Positions 12,505-23,540 are shown, numbered from the stretch's first letter. The stretch: 64,000 nt of DNA from Rhea pennata (GCF_028389875.1 NW_026907680.1:558001-622000); one strand, 5' to 3'. Program-made: numbers and translations. Notes: generated from the letters alone by a model not told the origin.

Positions 12505-13228
12505 CTTGGTGTGTAACCAGGGAGGGGTGCTGATACCTGGCCGTGCTGGAGAGGAGCTTTTCAGAGAAGGACCTGGGGGTTGTGGTGGGCACCAAGCTGA
12601 CCATGAACCAGCAATGTGCTCTGGTGGCAAAGAGCAGCCATGGTATCCTGGGCTGCATCAGGAAGAGCATTGCCAGCAGGTGGAGGCAGGTGATCCTTCC
12701 CCTCTGCTCAGCACTGGTGAGGCCGCACCTGGAGAGCTTGGTCCACCAGCACAAGAGAAACATGGACCTACTGCAGTGAGTCCAACCACAAAGAAGACTA
12801 AGGGCCTGGAGCATCTCCTGTATGAGGAGAGACAGAGATAGCTGGGCCTGTTCAGTGTGTAAGGGGAGAAGGCTCAGGGCAATTTGAATGTACAGAAGTA
12901 CCTGATGGGGACATGGCATAAAGAAGACAGAGACAGATTCTTCTGTGACAGCCAGTGGCAGGATGGGAGGCAACAGGCACATGTAGAAATACAAGAAATT
13001 CCATTGAAATGTAAGAAAAGATTTTCTGCTGCAAGAGCAATGGAAGACTGGACCAAGTTGCTCAGCAGGACTATGAGTCTCCATCCTTGCTGGTGCTCAA
13101 AACCCAACTGGACACAGTCTCAGTCAGCATGCTCCAGGTATACCTCCAGGTATAAAAGAAAAGAGGGTGGAGGCAGATGTTCTCCAGGGGTGCTTTCCAA
13201 CTTCAGCAATGCGTTGATTCAGTGATTT
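12505..13228 (+). mobile_element. CR1 LINE, end of ORF2 and 3' UTR
   Basis: The plus strand reads like the end of CR1 ORF2: 'gacctgggggttgtggtggg', then 'accatgaaccagcaatgtgc', then 'ggtgaggccgcacctgga', followed by a diverged 3' UTR. Frames are broken, so it is an old fossil. The same element is present inverted at about 35,840-36,565 in arm B, so it predates the arm duplication. Confidence 0.85.
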
Positions 13229-13332
13229 GGTGATGCTGCCATTTGTGAAGTCACTTGTGAGCTGCCTAGAGGAACTTTGCTTCTCCATGGAAGAACTCCT
13301 CTGTATCACAGAGCAGTCAGTGCCTCGGCAAA

Positions 13333-13961
13333 TTACTTCTCAAGGACTTCAGCGAGGCGTGGGGGCTTTTTCTTCAGGGCCTCGTACAGGCGATCCTTGC
13401 ACCAGGGAGTCCAGCTCGGCATCAGCCTGAACAGCTCACGCATCATGGTGTGGGATGTTTTCTCCGCCAGAATTCTTTGGTATTGCTCAAAGTCCAGAAT
13501 GTCCCCGAGCAGGAGGTCCAGGACACCTTTCACTTCTACAACGCGTTCAGTCAGCTCCACTCGGTGCCTATCAACAAAGTGTTCCCCTGGGGAGGCCAGA
13601 AGCAAAGGGTTAGTCATCTGTGGACACACTGGTGCTCTTTCAGCTGCTTCACAGGTCATGGAGCAGCAGCCACTTCAGAGAGGGGTTTGCCTGAGCTAGC
13701 ACGACCCAAGGAGGAAATGAACGGCACCACGGAGCACCCAGTCCTCTCTGTTGTTAGTGGGTGATGGCAGCATCTAGCCGAAAGCAGAGGCTCGTGTGAA
13801 TGTCTAATTCAAACTGGGGCTGTGCTGGGGCCAATGCTGTGTTTTAGAGTGGGTGTTTGAGCCCCTGCCCCTGGTTTTGAGGCATTTTCCCCCAAAAGTC
13901 TCACCTGTCACTGCCAACATTTGAACAGATTCTTTGGGGATTTGTTCTCTGCCCCTAAAGC
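13333..13961 (-). CDS. PYCARD/ASC-like linker and CARD exons, arm A copy
   Basis: There are two minus-strand exons. The linker exon is 13,905-13,961, exactly 57 nt, flanked by 'CCCACAG' and 'GTGAGAC', phase 1 in and out. The terminal exon is 13,333-13,586 (acceptor 'CCCCAG') and ends with TAA. The terminal exon encodes a complete death-fold CARD: HFVDRHRVEL at its start, VLDLLLGDILDFEQYQRILA in the middle, then MRELFRL, CKDRLYEALKKK and a final LEK. This matches the CARD of ASC (His-Phe-Val/Ile-Asp-x-His-Arg start). In human ASC a 57-nt exon 2 encodes the 19-residue linker before the CARD exon, and the same architecture and length are seen here. ASC is the adaptor that joins inflammasome sensors to caspase-1. 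No pyrin-domain exon is recognisable upstream (14-15.2 kb), so this may be a CARD-only relative, or NLRP1/CARD8-like. The frame is open in this copy. Confidence 0.72.
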
Positions 13962-14579
13962 CTGTGGGACAGCAAAACAGAAAAGAAATGAGAGGGGAAG
14001 CAATGGGAGGGAGCTCCAATCTTGCATGGTCAATGGGGCGCTGCAGAAGGGAAGGACAGAGCAGACACCTTTCCAAAGGAGGCTCCTTCCCTTAGGAGAC
14101 TAGGACTCCCAGGCCACCTCCCAGCCTTGCTGGTGACCCTTTCTCATGGCTGCTCCCATCTCCACTGAGCCAGTGCCATCAAGTGACAGCACAGCTAATT
14201 ACAGCCCTATCAGAGACCACCACAGCTGCGCAGTGTGAACTGGCCATGGGAAATGCTGGAGCTATGGATGATGTACGATGAGCACCTCTGACAGGGAGGA
14301 GACATCCCATCACCTGGTTCAACCTGTATGTCTTGCTGGGAACTCACTGCATTGGAGTTTTAAGCTAATTTCAGACAGTGTCATGGCAAATACGTTCAAT
14401 CGAGCTCATCACCCTTGGCTTGTTCTGCAGCAACCATGCACACGTCAACATGGCTGCCCCACAAACACGCCGACACGCACATGCCAACGACACAGCTGGG
14501 CCTTTCACAGACAAAGACACACACACGGCAGCCCCACGCACACCCATGTGCAGGGCAATGGGGACCACTGGGGCAACAT

Positions 14580-14925
14580 CCCCCCTGCTCCCCCCCACCC
14601 CAGGGGTCCAGGCACTCCTCTGCCCCCCTGCACCCCAGGGGCCCAGGCATCTGGGCATTCTCCTGCCCGCCTCTACCCGAGGGGCCCAGGTGTCCGGGCA
14701 CCTCTCTTCTGCCCACTACGCGAGCGGCCCAGGCGTACGGGCATCCCTCTGCCCCGCCCTGACTCCAGGGCCCAGGCATCCGGACACCCCATTGCCTCCC
14801 CCTACCCCAGGGGCCCAGGCGTCTGGGCCCCTCCTTCCACGTGCCCAGGAAGTCCCCATCCCTTCCCACGTCAGGGGCCCAGGTGTCCGAGCACCCCCCC
14901 TCCCCACCACCCCCGTTACCTGAGC
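14580..14925. repeat. GC-rich minisatellite, copy A
   Basis: Repeats a degenerate core such as 'ggggcccaggcatctgg' and 'ggggcccaggtgtccggg' spaced by roughly 60 nt with C-rich spacers. Copies lie at about 27,780-28,125 and, inverted, at about 34,190-34,470. The long open frames over it are by-products of base composition. Confidence 0.75.
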
Positions 14926-15180
14926 GCCGGCTCGGACGCCTGGGCCCCTCGCCGCGCCCCCTTCCCTCCCCCAGGCCCAGCGATGCCGCTGCCGCCCCGC
15001 GCCGGGAACTGCAATCCCAGCAGGCAGCGCGGCCGCCGAGCCCCGCCCCCTCCCTGGCGCCTCGCGGGAGCAGCCGCTGTGAGGAGGAGCCTTCCTGGCC
15101 CCGAGCCCCGGCTGCTCCGCTCCGCTCCTCAGGCCTCCCCAGAGCTGCCGCGCTGCAGGCGGGCGAGCGCGCCGCACACC
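14926..15180. promoter_or_regulatory. CpG island with ZNF143/THAP11-type motif, copy A
   Basis: Very CpG-dense sequence without TATA. At 15,007-15,030 it contains a match to the 'ACTACAATTCCCAGCATGC' class of vertebrate promoter motif bound by ZNF143/THAP11-HCFC1; here it reads 'aactgcaatcccagcaggc' followed by 'agcgc'. It lies upstream of the minus-strand CARD exons at 13.3-13.96 kb, so it may be that gene's promoter. This is inference; the first exon is not identified. Confidence 0.55.
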
Positions 15181-15275
15181 CCGCCAAGAGCCACCCGGCC
15201 TGGGGCAGCTGGTTTAATTCAGCACACAAGAACTTCCTGGGTGCTCGCGCGGCTCACAAGCAGAGCTGCTGCTGC
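15181..15275 (-). repeat. Dispersed hub sequence, copy 1
   Basis: Minus-strand reading: an AGC tract, then 'cttgtgagcc', 'gcgagcacccaggaagttc', 'gaattaaacc' and a Cys/Gly-rich GC segment. The same roughly 100-nt block occurs at 24,335-24,464 (+), 28,384-28,478 (-), 32,865-33,005 (+) and 47,985-48,130 (+). It always borders an AGC tract or the hexamer minisatellite and lies at or near rearrangement joints. Confidence 0.75.
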
Positions 15276-15800
15276 TGCTGCTGCTGCTGCCGCCGTTGTG
15301 GCTGCTGCTGTGGCCACCGCCGCTGCCCCCGGGGCTCCCACTGCCGCTTCCCCTCTGTCTGACATGTGGTCTTCGACTGCGCCTGCCCCTGGGGCTGCCG
15401 CTGTGCCCGCCACCGGGGCTTCCACTGCTGCTGCCACCGCCAGTGGATCTGCTGCTGTCCCCGCCACTGGAGCTTCCACTGCCGCTGCCGCTCTGTCTGA
15501 CACTGGCACTGGAGCTGCCGCTGTGCCTGCAGCTGGAGCTTCCACTGCCACTGCCAGTGAGGCTGCTGCTGACACTGGGGCTGTCGCTCTGTCTGACAGT
15601 GGGTTTCCCAGTGCCACTGGGGCTCCCGGTGGGGCTGCCGCTGTGTCTGCCACTGGGGCTCCCACTGCCACTGCCAGTGGGGCTGCTGCCGGCACTGTGG
15701 CTGCCACTGATGCTGCCACTGCCCCTGCCACTGCTGCTCTGTCTTCTGTTGCCACCGGGTCTGCCGCTGACACTGCCACTGCTGCTGCTCTTTCTCCTGC
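15262..15800 (-). repeat. Hexamer-based minisatellite, copy A
   Basis: Starts with a CTG/GCC triplet tract and continues with imperfect six-base units of the type 'ccactg', 'ccgctg' and 'gggctt' on the plus strand, about 540 nt in total. It resembles the longer array at 23,541-24,330 read in the opposite direction. All long open frames across it on both strands (Leu/Pro, Ala/Thr or Gln/Trp-rich) follow from the periodicity and are not called as genes. Confidence 0.85.
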
Positions 15801-17665
15801 TTGTCCCTGTCTCCGCCCATGGCTCTTCTTCCCCCTGGAGAAGGAGGCAGAAAGGAACAGGCTGTGCCCTCCTGCGGCAGAAAGGCCAAGGCCGTCCTGC
15901 TAGGGAGGACAGGGGTGCGCAGTGGGGGCCAGAGCCGGTCTCTTTTCCCGCAAGGGAAAGGCCTGTTCCCTAACTCTTCCCGTGAGCCTTCCTGTCAGCA
16001 CCCTTCTGCCCTGAAGGGAAGCCCAGCAAGGCTGAACATCCCTTGCTTGTTCACACCAAAGATCTAACTCATCACACAGCTGAAGAGAAACTCTCCATCT
16101 TCTAGCGTGGAAACGCCCTGCAGTTCCACAGCCACCAAGCAGAGAGCCCCAGAGGCTTTGTTGGGTTGCTCACAGAGAGCGCTGGAGAGGCAGATACATT
16201 GCAGAAGTAGAGCACAGCTGGCATCTCTGAAAACAAAGCCCTGCACAAAGCCTTCCAGGGCCCAGCAGGCCTCTTGTACAGCCAGCGCCCATAGCACAAG
16301 GCCTGGGCAGAGAGCAGGCTGGCACATGAAGGGCCTCAATGAGGAGCACTTACCACTCCAGACCTCTGACGGCCCTCGCTCAGAGGACATGCACTAGTGC
16401 TCGGGCTTCTCTCCGTTCCTTCTTCCTGCCCGCTGCTGCACTCTGTGCAGAGCACTCTGAGGTGACTGGCACCGGCCTGCAAATACACACCGCGGAGAGG
16501 TGATATGAGCACAGGGAGAGTAGGGTCCCCACCTGGCCCTCACCAGCTTCACACCTGCTCCTGCAGCAGAAGGCAATTCTGCAGCAGAAGCACAGGGCTC
16601 CCACTGACTGGGGCCACATCAGTGCATCACCTCCCACCAAAGCACCTGGGGCTGCACGTCATGCCTGAAGGAGAGCTCCAGGAGCCCAAGGGAGACTCTC
16701 TCCAGGCAGTGAGGAGAGCAGCAGGGTCATCTGCAAGGACAGGCTCTGAAACACATCATTACCTGCTGTCCTGCCAACTACAAGACTGCTCCGTGGCCCC
16801 AAAGGCTCTGTGTTCAGGGGTGGGCAACGGATTATTGCTGGGCACCCAGTGTCAAAGAAGCAGAAAGGCATCAAGCATTTACACACAAAGCCCTTAGCAG
16901 GTGGACAACATCACAGAGTTCTGCAGAACCCTATCCTCACCCACAGAGCCCAGATGAAGGCAGAGCATGCCTGCAGGCAGGTGGGACCCAGCCGCTGGAA
17001 AGACTTGTTCCCAAAGCACTTTCAGAGCAGCCTCCCCCAGCCCTGGCAATGCAGCCCTAACAAACCTGTGCGGAGAGGCTGCTGCCTTTGTCAGGCAGGG
17101 GGAAAGAAAGAAGGGAAAGTACTCACATTGGAAAAATACTTGGAAGAGGTTCAAGGGACACAATCGAAGCTGCTTTAGTGGCTGTCAGGATTGAATCCCT
17201 GCGTATTTTCATCTGCAAAGGTGAGAAAGAGAGGTGAGATGCTGCCAAGGAAAGGCTCTTGCTGCTGGCAAGGGCAGCCCATGTTTCCATGCTACAGAGA
17301 AGAAGCTGCCTCTCAGAACTGCAGAAATACCCGTTGCTCTTGCTCACAGCAGCCCCTCCATTCCACACAAGAGCAGCTGCAGGGGAATATGGGCAAAGAG
17401 CTAAATGATCTGGCAGGCTTTTGTCCAGGGAAGAGCCAAAAGGCTGATCCAGGACAGAATGGAGAGAAGAGAGAGGCAAGCACAGGGGAAGGCAGCTCAC
17501 TAAACTCTAGGGCAATGTGCAGGGCAGTCCTGCTAGGGAGGACAGGAGGGCTCTGTGGGGGCTATGGCAGCTCTGTTTTCGCAGAAGGGAAGGTTCTTCC
17601 CCAGCCTCTGCTCTGAGCCTTCCCGGGAGCCTTCCTGTCAGCACCCTTTTACCCTGAAGGGAAGC
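15801..17665 (-). repeat. CCDC81-like exon-module array, middle block
   Basis: Contains at least one and a half module units in the same orientation as 1-2.2 kb. A minus-strand stretch (about 16,064-16,330) has an open frame with ALLLQCICLSSALCEQ and LVAVELQGVSTLEDGEFLFS. The same pattern, diverged, recurs at about 29,267-29,530 and, on the plus strand, around 44,780 and 46,440-46,690. The frame's conservation over diverged copies hints at a former exon, but I cannot assign it to a family. Confidence 0.5.
17127..17212 (-). pseudogene. 86-nt CCDC81-like exon module, copy 2
   Basis: Minus-strand exon between 'TTTGCAG' and 'GTGAGTAC', 86 nt, open frame with MKIRRDSILTATKAASIVS and a Pro-Ser-Ile-Phe-Pro end. 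The following exon-like block (about 16,910-17,060 minus) reads RAALPGLGEAALKVLWEQVF and ends at a stop. It is isolated from any HU-domain exon, so functional status is doubtful. Confidence 0.45.
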
Positions 17666-18489
17666 CCAGCAAAAGCCTCTGCTCCTTAGGAAAACAGCCC
17701 TGCTCTGGCAAAGGTAGCAACACGCTGACATCATGGAAGGTTTTCTTTTTAAAAGGCAGATTTGCTCTTAGAAAGGAGAAACTAGTACTTTAAGACAGCC
17801 TTGTTTGAAGATGATGGAGCCAGGCCTCCAGCAACAGCAGTGGCAGCCGAAGCCAAGCAGGAGCCCGGGCAAGCAAAGCCTGGAGTAATTTATCCTCCTT
17901 CTAGCTATGTGGCAGAGCTAGGCCCCAAAGCAGCAAAGGTCCCCCAGCTCGTGTGCGCCAGCAGGAACCTTGAATCGTTCAAATAGTCAAGATGCACAAA
18001 AGCATTGCCTTACCTAGCAGCAAGCCCTCAAACCAGAGCTGCATGCTCTCCAGCGCTGCCTCTGAAAACAAGTCAGTTGTGGGGTGAAGCAGCAAGGCGC
18101 TTTACTCAGCCTTCAAACACTTGTCCCCATGCTGCAGCAGCCACCCCAGGGCTCTGGGAGGGGAGGGATGACCTGCCCCACACACAGGCTTAGAGGCTGC
18201 TGTGTGTTCATGCACACATGATTTTGGCTTTGCACTGTTAGCAGCACCCCACCACCACCGCCCTGAAGATGGCTGCAGCTTATTTTGGGGGATGCTTTTG
18301 AAGACAGAAAGGTGCCTCCCATCACTAGGAAAGATTTGTATCACCTTTTATCAGCAAAGCAAGTCACTGACTGTTGCTCTGTAACGTTCGCAGCCCTGAT
18401 GTGTAACACAGGCTATGACGCATGGCTAGAGCTCTGCCAGCAAAACACTTGAAGACAGCAGGGTGGCTCTACTGAAGAGGTGAGCTATG
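17666..18489. other. Single-copy spacer, nothing recognised
   Basis: Begins where the CCDC81-like unit stops ('gggaagcccagc'). It has no counterpart elsewhere in the window that I can see, no open frame longer than about 80 codons and no splice-bounded exon I would defend. Confidence 0.5.
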
Positions 18490-19750
18490 AGCAGTTGATG
18501 GATGCACCAGCAGCTGCTGCTGGAGGAGAGGGCCACTCTCCAGGCTCACAGCACTTGCTGCCCATTAAAGCTCCAGTGAGCAGAAGAGGTTTGGGTGCAG
18601 GTAGATGGGTACCATGTCATGGTGAGCTAGTGGTAAATAGGTACCTTGCAAAGTCTTCCCCAAGACCTGGTCCCCTCCCACCTCTGCAACACTGAATATG
18701 GTGCAGTTCAAGTGTTGAAGACAGAATTAAGAAACTATGACAGAGGGAGAATGAAGCCAGACATGTGCCCTGGCACCAGAGTGAGAGCCTGACACCTTTC
18801 CTCTCTGCTTTGATCCTGCCTTAACACAACAGCGGTGTGGCTGTATTCCAGCTTAGGCTGTCCCTTGTAGGATGACCTCGTAAGGCCACCGGACTAAGGA
18901 AGACAGGCAGCAAACCATTGCCCATCCCGGAACAGAGTCCCTGGGGCCACGGAGCAGTGGCTAATGTAGCTGGCAGCACAGCACGTAATGCTGTGCCTTG
19001 GAGCCTGTCCTGCCAGATGACCCTGCTGCTCGCCTTCCTGCATGGAGAGAAATTTTTGCTCTGGTTCTGTCCAGAGCTCTACTTTGGGCATAACGTGCAG
19101 CCCTGGGTGTTTTGTTAGGGGGTGATCCCCATTCCTGTGGATGTGACCCCAGTCAGTGGGACCCACGTGCTTCTGCTACAGAACTGCCTTCTGCGGCAGA
19201 AGCAGGTGCCCAACTTGTCAGGCTGAAATGGGGACCCTACTCCCCCTGTGCTCATGCCACCTCCCCGCGGTGTGTATTTGCAGTCCATTCCTAGGCACCC
19301 CAGAGTGCTCTGCCCAGAAGGCAGTGCCAGGCGGGAGGAAGCCATCTTCAGAAGGTGGAGCACCTACTGAGTGGCCTGGAATGAAGTGGACGAGAATGCC
19401 AGAGCAGTAAGTGTCACTGCTGGGGGCCCTTCTTTTCCAGCGTGCTTCCTGCAAAAGCCTTGTGCTATGGGCGCTGGCTTGCAAGAGCCCTTCCCATGGG
19501 TTCACTGAGCCCTGCCCAACATCGCCCAGTCCTGCCTTCAAAGGCAGCAGTGGTGAATGTAGTTTTGGAATACACACGCTGTTGCACCTTGCTCTCCGTG
19601 AACACACCAGCAGAGCCTCTGGGGCCCTCCTGCTGGTGGCACTGGAAGTGCTGGGCCTTTCTGTGATAGAAAGTGAAGAGCGAGTGAAGAGTTTCTGCTC
19701 AGCTCTGTGATAATTCAGATGCTTGTTTCAAGCAGGAAAGGGATGTTCAG
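18490..19750. repeat. Inverted repeat arm (pairs with 31,560-32,830)
   Basis: The reverse complement of this stretch is found almost base for base at 31,560-32,830, including the block around 18,545-18,660 and the CCDC81-like modules at 18.9-19.75 kb. Its right end ('ggatgttcag') abuts the antiporter gene at 19,751, which is therefore a rearrangement joint. Confidence 0.88.
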
Positions 19751-22700
19751 CATGGACAGCAGGAGAATGACCAGTGCCCTCCACCGAGACCAGTGGACCA
19801 CGGTGCTGTGGTGGTGGCCGGGCCCTGGGGGAAAGGAGCAGGGAGGAATCAGAAACCCCACGTGAGCCTCCCAGCGTGGGAAGGGGAGCAGGGGACTCGC
19901 CGAGCGGAGCCGGGGTGGCACTCACTGTGACAGTCGCTGATGTGGATGTCATAGATGTGCAAGTGAGTTTTCAGGGTGAAGAAGAGGCCGATGAGGTAGG
20001 CGGCAGGGAGCAGCAGGGACACTGTGTACACCAGGGGCCTGCGGGACACGGCGCTCAGCCCCACGTGAGAGCCCTTTGGAGGCCCCGGCGTTCCCCTGCA
20101 CCCCACAGAGCTGAGGACACCGGTGGCTGTCCCCGGACAGAGGGAGATGGACGCAGCGTGGTCCAGCCCTGGGACCAGACAGGCACAGCGGTGCCATCCC
20201 CAGGAGGGGGGACGCCCTGCCCGCGACCAGGCAGCTCCCTGAGGACCTGTGAGCCAACCACGAAGTGCCACCCTGACACGGGGACCGGGTCCACCCCAGA
20301 ACACTCACTGGACGTGGCTGTAGTAGAGCATGCCGTTGTTCTGCACCTGCAACGGAGAGCCCATCAGCGGGGCGAGCGCCATGGCCGTGCCCTGGGCACC
20401 CTGCAGTGCCCTTTGCGGGCCGCCGGCGAGGAGCCGGGCGGGCTACGGGTGCCCATGGGTGCCGCGGTTTGGGGGCTTACCAGGTCGAAGTGGCAGCTCT
20501 TGCAGAGGTAGTGGCCCAGCGCGTTCTGGGTGACGTTGTGGCACTCGCCGCACACCAGCCTCCCATACACCTTGGAGAAGAGCATCGGGGCGAAGACGCC
20601 TGCTGGCAGGAGAGGTGGAAGTGGGCGCCAGGCCACGGCACGGGACATCCTCCCCCCACTGGCACTGCCGCTGGGGCACTCACCTCCCACGGAGAGGAAG
20701 AGCAGGGCCGAGCTGACACCCGCCGAGCGGCTGTTGAACCTCTGCTCCTGGTGCCGGATGCCTCCTATGACCGTGCACAAGCCCTCGGAGAGAACGTGGC
20801 TGTCAGTGTGACCTCGGCGAGGAGGTCCTCTCCTCCTCCCACGCTGGAGGACGGGGGCTTTCGTGACACAAGCGCCTCCTCCCCGCCGGGCTCACCGGGA
20901 CCAGGAGGACGCAGCCCACCAGGGTGCCCGTCAGCTCCGCCTTGACGATCTCCTCATAGCACTTGCTGCCCTTATGGGCGCCCTTGATGAGCGCCGTGAT
21001 GTAGAAGGTGAGCTCCGTGATGGAGCCGAACGTGGCGTTCACCACCGCCCCCACCGCGACGTTGCTCTGCGCCGAGATGCTGCGGGGATGGGAAGCACAG
21101 AGGGTCAACGGGGCGGGAAGCAGCGCCGCGGGGTGGCCCCGGCACCAGGCAGCTGCTCACCTGGCGATGGCCATGCCGATGTAGTAGGAGAGGGGCATGA
21201 TGGAGAGCAGCGCCAGGGCGAACTTCACGGGCGAGCTCGTCAGCCGGTTGCGCCCGTCCACGTAGCCCAGCACCAGCGTCACCACCACCAGCAGCAGCAG
21301 GTCTGCTGCAGCCGTCAAGAACGTGTCCGAAGTGGGGGGGGGAGGGCGGTGGTTTTTGAGGGGTGGTACCTCAAGGAGGTGCCCAGTTGACGTGTCCCCG
21401 CGTACACACAAAAAGGAAGTGGCAGGGAAAAGGACACTGACAGCGAAGACGTTGATGCCGTCCACGGCGTACTTGTAGTAGTAGGCGTTGACGGCGCGGT
21501 AGCAGCACTTGATCACCTCCGCCTCCAGCGGCACGTTCGTGTGCAGCGGCGGCAGCGGGGCGATGGAAACCAAGCGGGTGACACCGGTCTGGGTGTCCCC
21601 CCTGCCAAAAGCCAGCCCATCGAGGGGGGACCCTCCACTCCCAGCACCAGGGGCCACCCACCATGCGCGGGCGCCAGACGCGCACCCACTCCGGGGGTGG
21701 CAGCAGCACCCGGTGGGCCGTGCGGGTGCTCATCTTGGCGACGGAGATGAGGAAGAAGAGGAGCCAGGCGACGAAGCAGACGAGCCCGTGGGCCAGTGCC
21801 AGCGCCGGGTAGCCCAGGCAGAGCCACACGGCGGCGGCGGCGGCAGCGCGTTGCTGCAAGGACGGCCCGGTGGCGGCAGTTTTTTAGGGTGGAAAAACCC
21901 GAACGGGAGCAGCCGGGCTCCCAAAGAGCCGCCCCTCGGGCCCCGTCCAGCACCTCCCGCGCCGGGCGCTCACCCGGTAGCCGGGGTCCGCGGGGCACCA
22001 GCGGCCGGGCGCTGGGCCGCCGAGCAGGGCCGAGGTCTCCCGGGTGCCGTCGGCCTCCGCGGCGGGACCCTGGCGGAGAGTGAGGAGGGGCTGGCGGGGA
22101 CGGACGTACGGATGGCACCCGGCCGTTACCTCCACCCGCTGGATCACTTTGCTGAAGGGCCAGAGGAAGTAGCCGCCCAGGTCCCTGCAGAGCCGCCCTG
22201 CGGGGACAGCGGCATCGAGACGCGGGGCAGGACCCCGACGCGCACGTCCCGTCTCCCACCACGACAGCCCGGCCCGGTCGCACCGGGGACGGGCACCTGG
22301 GGAAGACTCACCGTAAGGAGCCCCCACGACGGTGAGGAACATCTCGGCGGCCACCAGGACGTAGAGGAGCGCCAGCCACCAGCCGAAGAGCAGCGCGTAG
22401 AGGACGCTGTCCAACGTCACCGTGGAGCCTGCAGACAGCGACCGGCCCCTCCGCTGCTCCGCCAGCCGCTTCGCCACGTGCACAGCGGAGGAGGGGGGGT
22501 GTTAACCGGGCTCCCTCCTCCCAACAGGGTTTTGCCGCGAACCCTAGAGCCTCAGCGGCCGCCCACCTCCAAAGCCACGGATGACGCTCAGGTTGGAGTA
22601 GAGCTCCTTCCTGATCTCCGAGCGGTCCTCCCAGGGCCGGGCAGTCGCGTGGCTCTTCCACTTCTTGAAGCCGAACTGCAGAGAGGAGAAGGTCGCGGCC

Positions 22701-23132
22701 AAAGAAAAGACCCCCTCCCCTCCCGCACAGCAGGATGGGCATGGGCCGCGGGGGGACGGACCCACCTTGACGTCGTTGGAGAGCTTGTTGGCCTCCACTG
22801 CGCTCTCGGCCGTCAGCGTGGTCTTTGCCCCGCAGCTCTCGCACGCTGGCACCTCGTTCAAGTGCTGCTGGTGGGTGACGACTGCGGGCGAGAGGCGAGC
22901 GGGTGCGGACGCTGGCACAGGGACCCCCTGCACGGACCCCCCTCGCCGCTGCCGCCGCCGGGCTCCCTACCAGGCAGGATGCGGAGGGCGAGGATGCGGG
23001 GGGCAAGGATGCCGTGGGGGTGGGAGGCCAAGGGCAGGTCGCCATGCGGGTCGTTAATGGCGGCGCAGCGGCGGTCGCAGGGCGAGCCCCACCGCGGGCC
23101 CTCGCCCCGCACCTCCGGCTCCCCGGCAGCGG
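19715..23132 (-). pseudogene. CAX/VNX1-type cation/H+ antiporter gene, truncated
   Basis: Fifteen minus-strand exons with consensus splice sites and compatible phases: 22,971-23,132; 22,766-22,881; 22,567-22,675; 22,312-22,428; 22,130-22,197; 21,974-22,069; 21,662-21,853; about 21,408-21,588 (3' edge uncertain); 21,161-21,305; 20,896-21,079; 20,684-20,783; 20,481-20,599; 20,309-20,346; 19,926-20,038; 19,715-19,824. The products show several membrane helices and the first antiporter repeat with SAQSNVAVGAVVNATFGSIT-Glu-Leu. Cys-x2-Cys pairs occur in ACESCGAK and in a Cys-Gly-Glu-Cys ... Cys-Lys-Ser-Cys segment. This fits the animal homologues of yeast vacuolar cation/H+ exchangers, described as cax1 in zebrafish and absent from human. 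Such proteins move Ca2+, Mn2+ or monovalent cations against H+ across endomembranes. No stop or frameshift is seen inside the exons. After 'HWSRWRALVILLLSM' the sequence switches at 19,750/19,751 into repeat DNA and ends after about 11 foreign codons, so the second repeat, essential in this family, is missing. No in-frame ATG is present in the first exon. Probably a non-functional fragment, though a transcript is possible. Confidence 0.82.
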
Positions 23133-23249
23133 CTGCAAGAGAGGCAGCGGCCAGGACGGGCCGGGCCAGGCTGAGCCGCGCCAAGCCGAGCCTGGGAGGC
23201 GCCGCGCGTTCGTCCTCTTGCGGCCCTGGCGCCGCACCGGAGCCCCTGC

Positions 23250-23540
23250 TTCCCCCCCCCCCGAAAAAAACCCCACCCCCTTCCCAGGCTCATGCACTCC
23301 AGCACCCGCTGCAGCCCAACCCAGGAGGGACCCCCGCACACTGTGCAAATCGTCCCCCAGGTGCAACACCCCCGCCATGGAAAGCCACCCCCCCCCAGTG
23401 CAATGTCCAGGATCCCTCCCCGTGGGTGCAACACCCAGAAGGGACCTTCCTCCCCTCCCCCCCCATGCAATGCCCCCCCGTGGAAAGCCCCCCAGTGCAA
23501 GGCTCAGGACCCCTCCCATTGGGTGCAGCACCCTGAAGGG
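23250..23540. repeat. C-rich degenerate tandem repeat
   Basis: A motif such as 'gtgcaacacc' followed by 'catggaaagccacccccc' and 'agtgcaatgtccaggatccc' returns about three times with variation. Base composition is strongly C-rich. It separates the antiporter exons from the hexamer minisatellite. Confidence 0.65.

Larger units (their letters stand above)
13917..16965. repeat. 3.05-kb direct segmental duplication, copy 1
   Basis: Nearly identical in order and sequence to 27,120-30,170. It covers part of the CARD-gene linker exon, the CpG island, the hexamer minisatellite and CCDC81-like modules. Copy 2 starts inside the linker exon at 'acatttg', where it is fused to an inverted piece of TMEM209. 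Differences between copies are scattered substitutions and a change in the CTG tract near 15,280 versus 28,475. Confidence 0.9.

Noticed and set aside
14000-15240. Possible pyrin-domain first exon upstream of the CARD exons
   Set aside because: All three minus-strand frames were read; none shows the helical Leu/Glu/Lys pattern of a pyrin domain. The frames are Gly/Arg/Pro-rich CpG-island text.
14278-15903. A 541-codon plus-strand open frame, with a 451-codon twin at 27,751-29,106
   Set aside because: It runs through GC-rich minisatellite, CpG island and a hexamer array with period divisible by three. Its product is Pro-rich then Ala/Thr-rich low complexity, and all other frames are equally open.
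23133-23184. A signal-peptide-like start (Ala/Leu-rich) for the antiporter
   Set aside because: The apparent first codon is TTG, not ATG, and a good acceptor at 23,133 suggests the text before it is intron.
21509-23536. A 675-codon plus-strand frame across the antiporter exons
   Set aside because: It is the antisense shadow of GC-rich coding DNA on the minus strand. It crosses the antiporter exons and introns alike and has no domain.
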